A DNA stretch of 64,000 nucleotides from Stercorarius parasiticus (lineage: Eukaryota; Chordata; Aves; Charadriiformes; Stercorariidae): positions 222,090-286,089 of the forward strand of contig VWZL01000187.1 in the NCBI GenBank assembly GCA_013396915.1, in the 5' to 3' direction. Below, in pieces: positions 63,780 to 64,000 of this stretch; positions within the stretch are counted from its first letter, which is position 1, and each line of letters opens with the position of its first letter. The notes below the pieces were generated by a model. That model worked only from the letters and a program-made list of their open reading frames with translations. It was not told where the DNA came from and made no database searches. The position numbers were made by a program, and so were the translations under genes.

Positions 63780-64000
63780 ATGGGAGCTGGTAACAAGTAC
63801 ACACTGGCAATGCTGTGTGATTAATATGACTCTCCTGGGCCACAAGTACAGGAAGCTCTCGGTTTAATTATAACTGCGCTTCTTTAATTTAATTACAACA
63901 TTTTTAATGAAAAAACGCTGATTAGAAATTGGAATTTCTTTAGCTTTTTCAAATTCTTGTGATTTTGTATACTAGACTGAGTCTTTTTTTGCCATCTAAC

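Larger units (their letters stand above)
60878..64000. other. Intronic sequence of gene C with weak exon candidates
   Basis: AT-rich DNA following the 60770 exon. It contains a T-run (61941-61960), the two weak plus-strand exon candidates described separately, and otherwise nothing recognised. The gene presumably continues beyond the window. Confidence 0.45.

Noticed and set aside
1..64000. tRNA, rRNA, CRISPR or an endogenous retrovirus.
   Set aside because: No cloverleaf, rRNA core, spaced direct repeats, paired LTRs or retroviral gene motifs were seen on either strand.

Overview
This is a window of bird nuclear DNA. It is AT-rich and almost free of long open frames. It carries several CR1 LINE copies with the typical avian 3' end (the 'ccttccaacc...attctatg' signature, in both orientations), plus two sharply bounded GC/CpG-rich islands. 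I see no bacterial operons, rRNA, tRNA, CRISPR or intact mobile-element coding regions. No protein in the window could be named with confidence, so all gene symbols are left blank. Most long open frames look like chance frames in non-coding DNA.

Layout. (1) 1-23.2 kb: apparently intron of a minus-strand gene (gene A). Its first coding exon lies in the CpG island at about 23.28-24.10 kb, with the ATG at 23625 and a splice donor at 23535. Four tiny minus-strand segments at 16.0, 15.5, 5.2 and 4.3 kb have good splice-site sequences and happen to keep one reading frame with exon 1. They are candidate exons, not established ones. The region also holds an old plus-strand CR1 at about 17 kb, a roughly 110-bp imperfect inverted repeat at 10.14-10.25 kb, and a minus-strand pseudo-exon at 11.25 kb with stops in all frames. 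(2) 24.1-50.6 kb: intergenic or intronic, with CR1 fragments at 29.0 kb (minus) and 41.7-42.3 kb (plus), and two possible minus-strand exons at 25.09 and 45.28 kb. (3) 50.58-51.56 kb: a second CpG island that looks like a two-way promoter. Splice donors point outward on both strands (minus at 51082, plus at 51192), and a second small exon follows on each side (minus 50673-50756, plus 51486-51553). (4) 51.6-64 kb: intron and exon territory of a plus-strand gene (gene C). The best exon in the window is here, 60770-60877, 36 codons open in one frame only. Weaker candidates lie at 52530, 62641 and 63546. A relatively well-preserved CR1 3' end sits at 57.94-58.45 kb.

The simplest reading is a head-to-head gene pair at 51 kb (a minus transcript B and a plus gene C), with another minus-strand gene A starting at 23.6 kb. 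B could instead be an upstream alternative promoter of A. RNA-seq and protein homology searches would settle this; neither could be run here. No clear new biological system is visible. The most unusual items are the overlapping outward-facing promoter exons, the abutting uORF/ATG arrangement in gene A, the long hairpin at 10.2 kb, and a candidate exon lying inside an ancient repeat.
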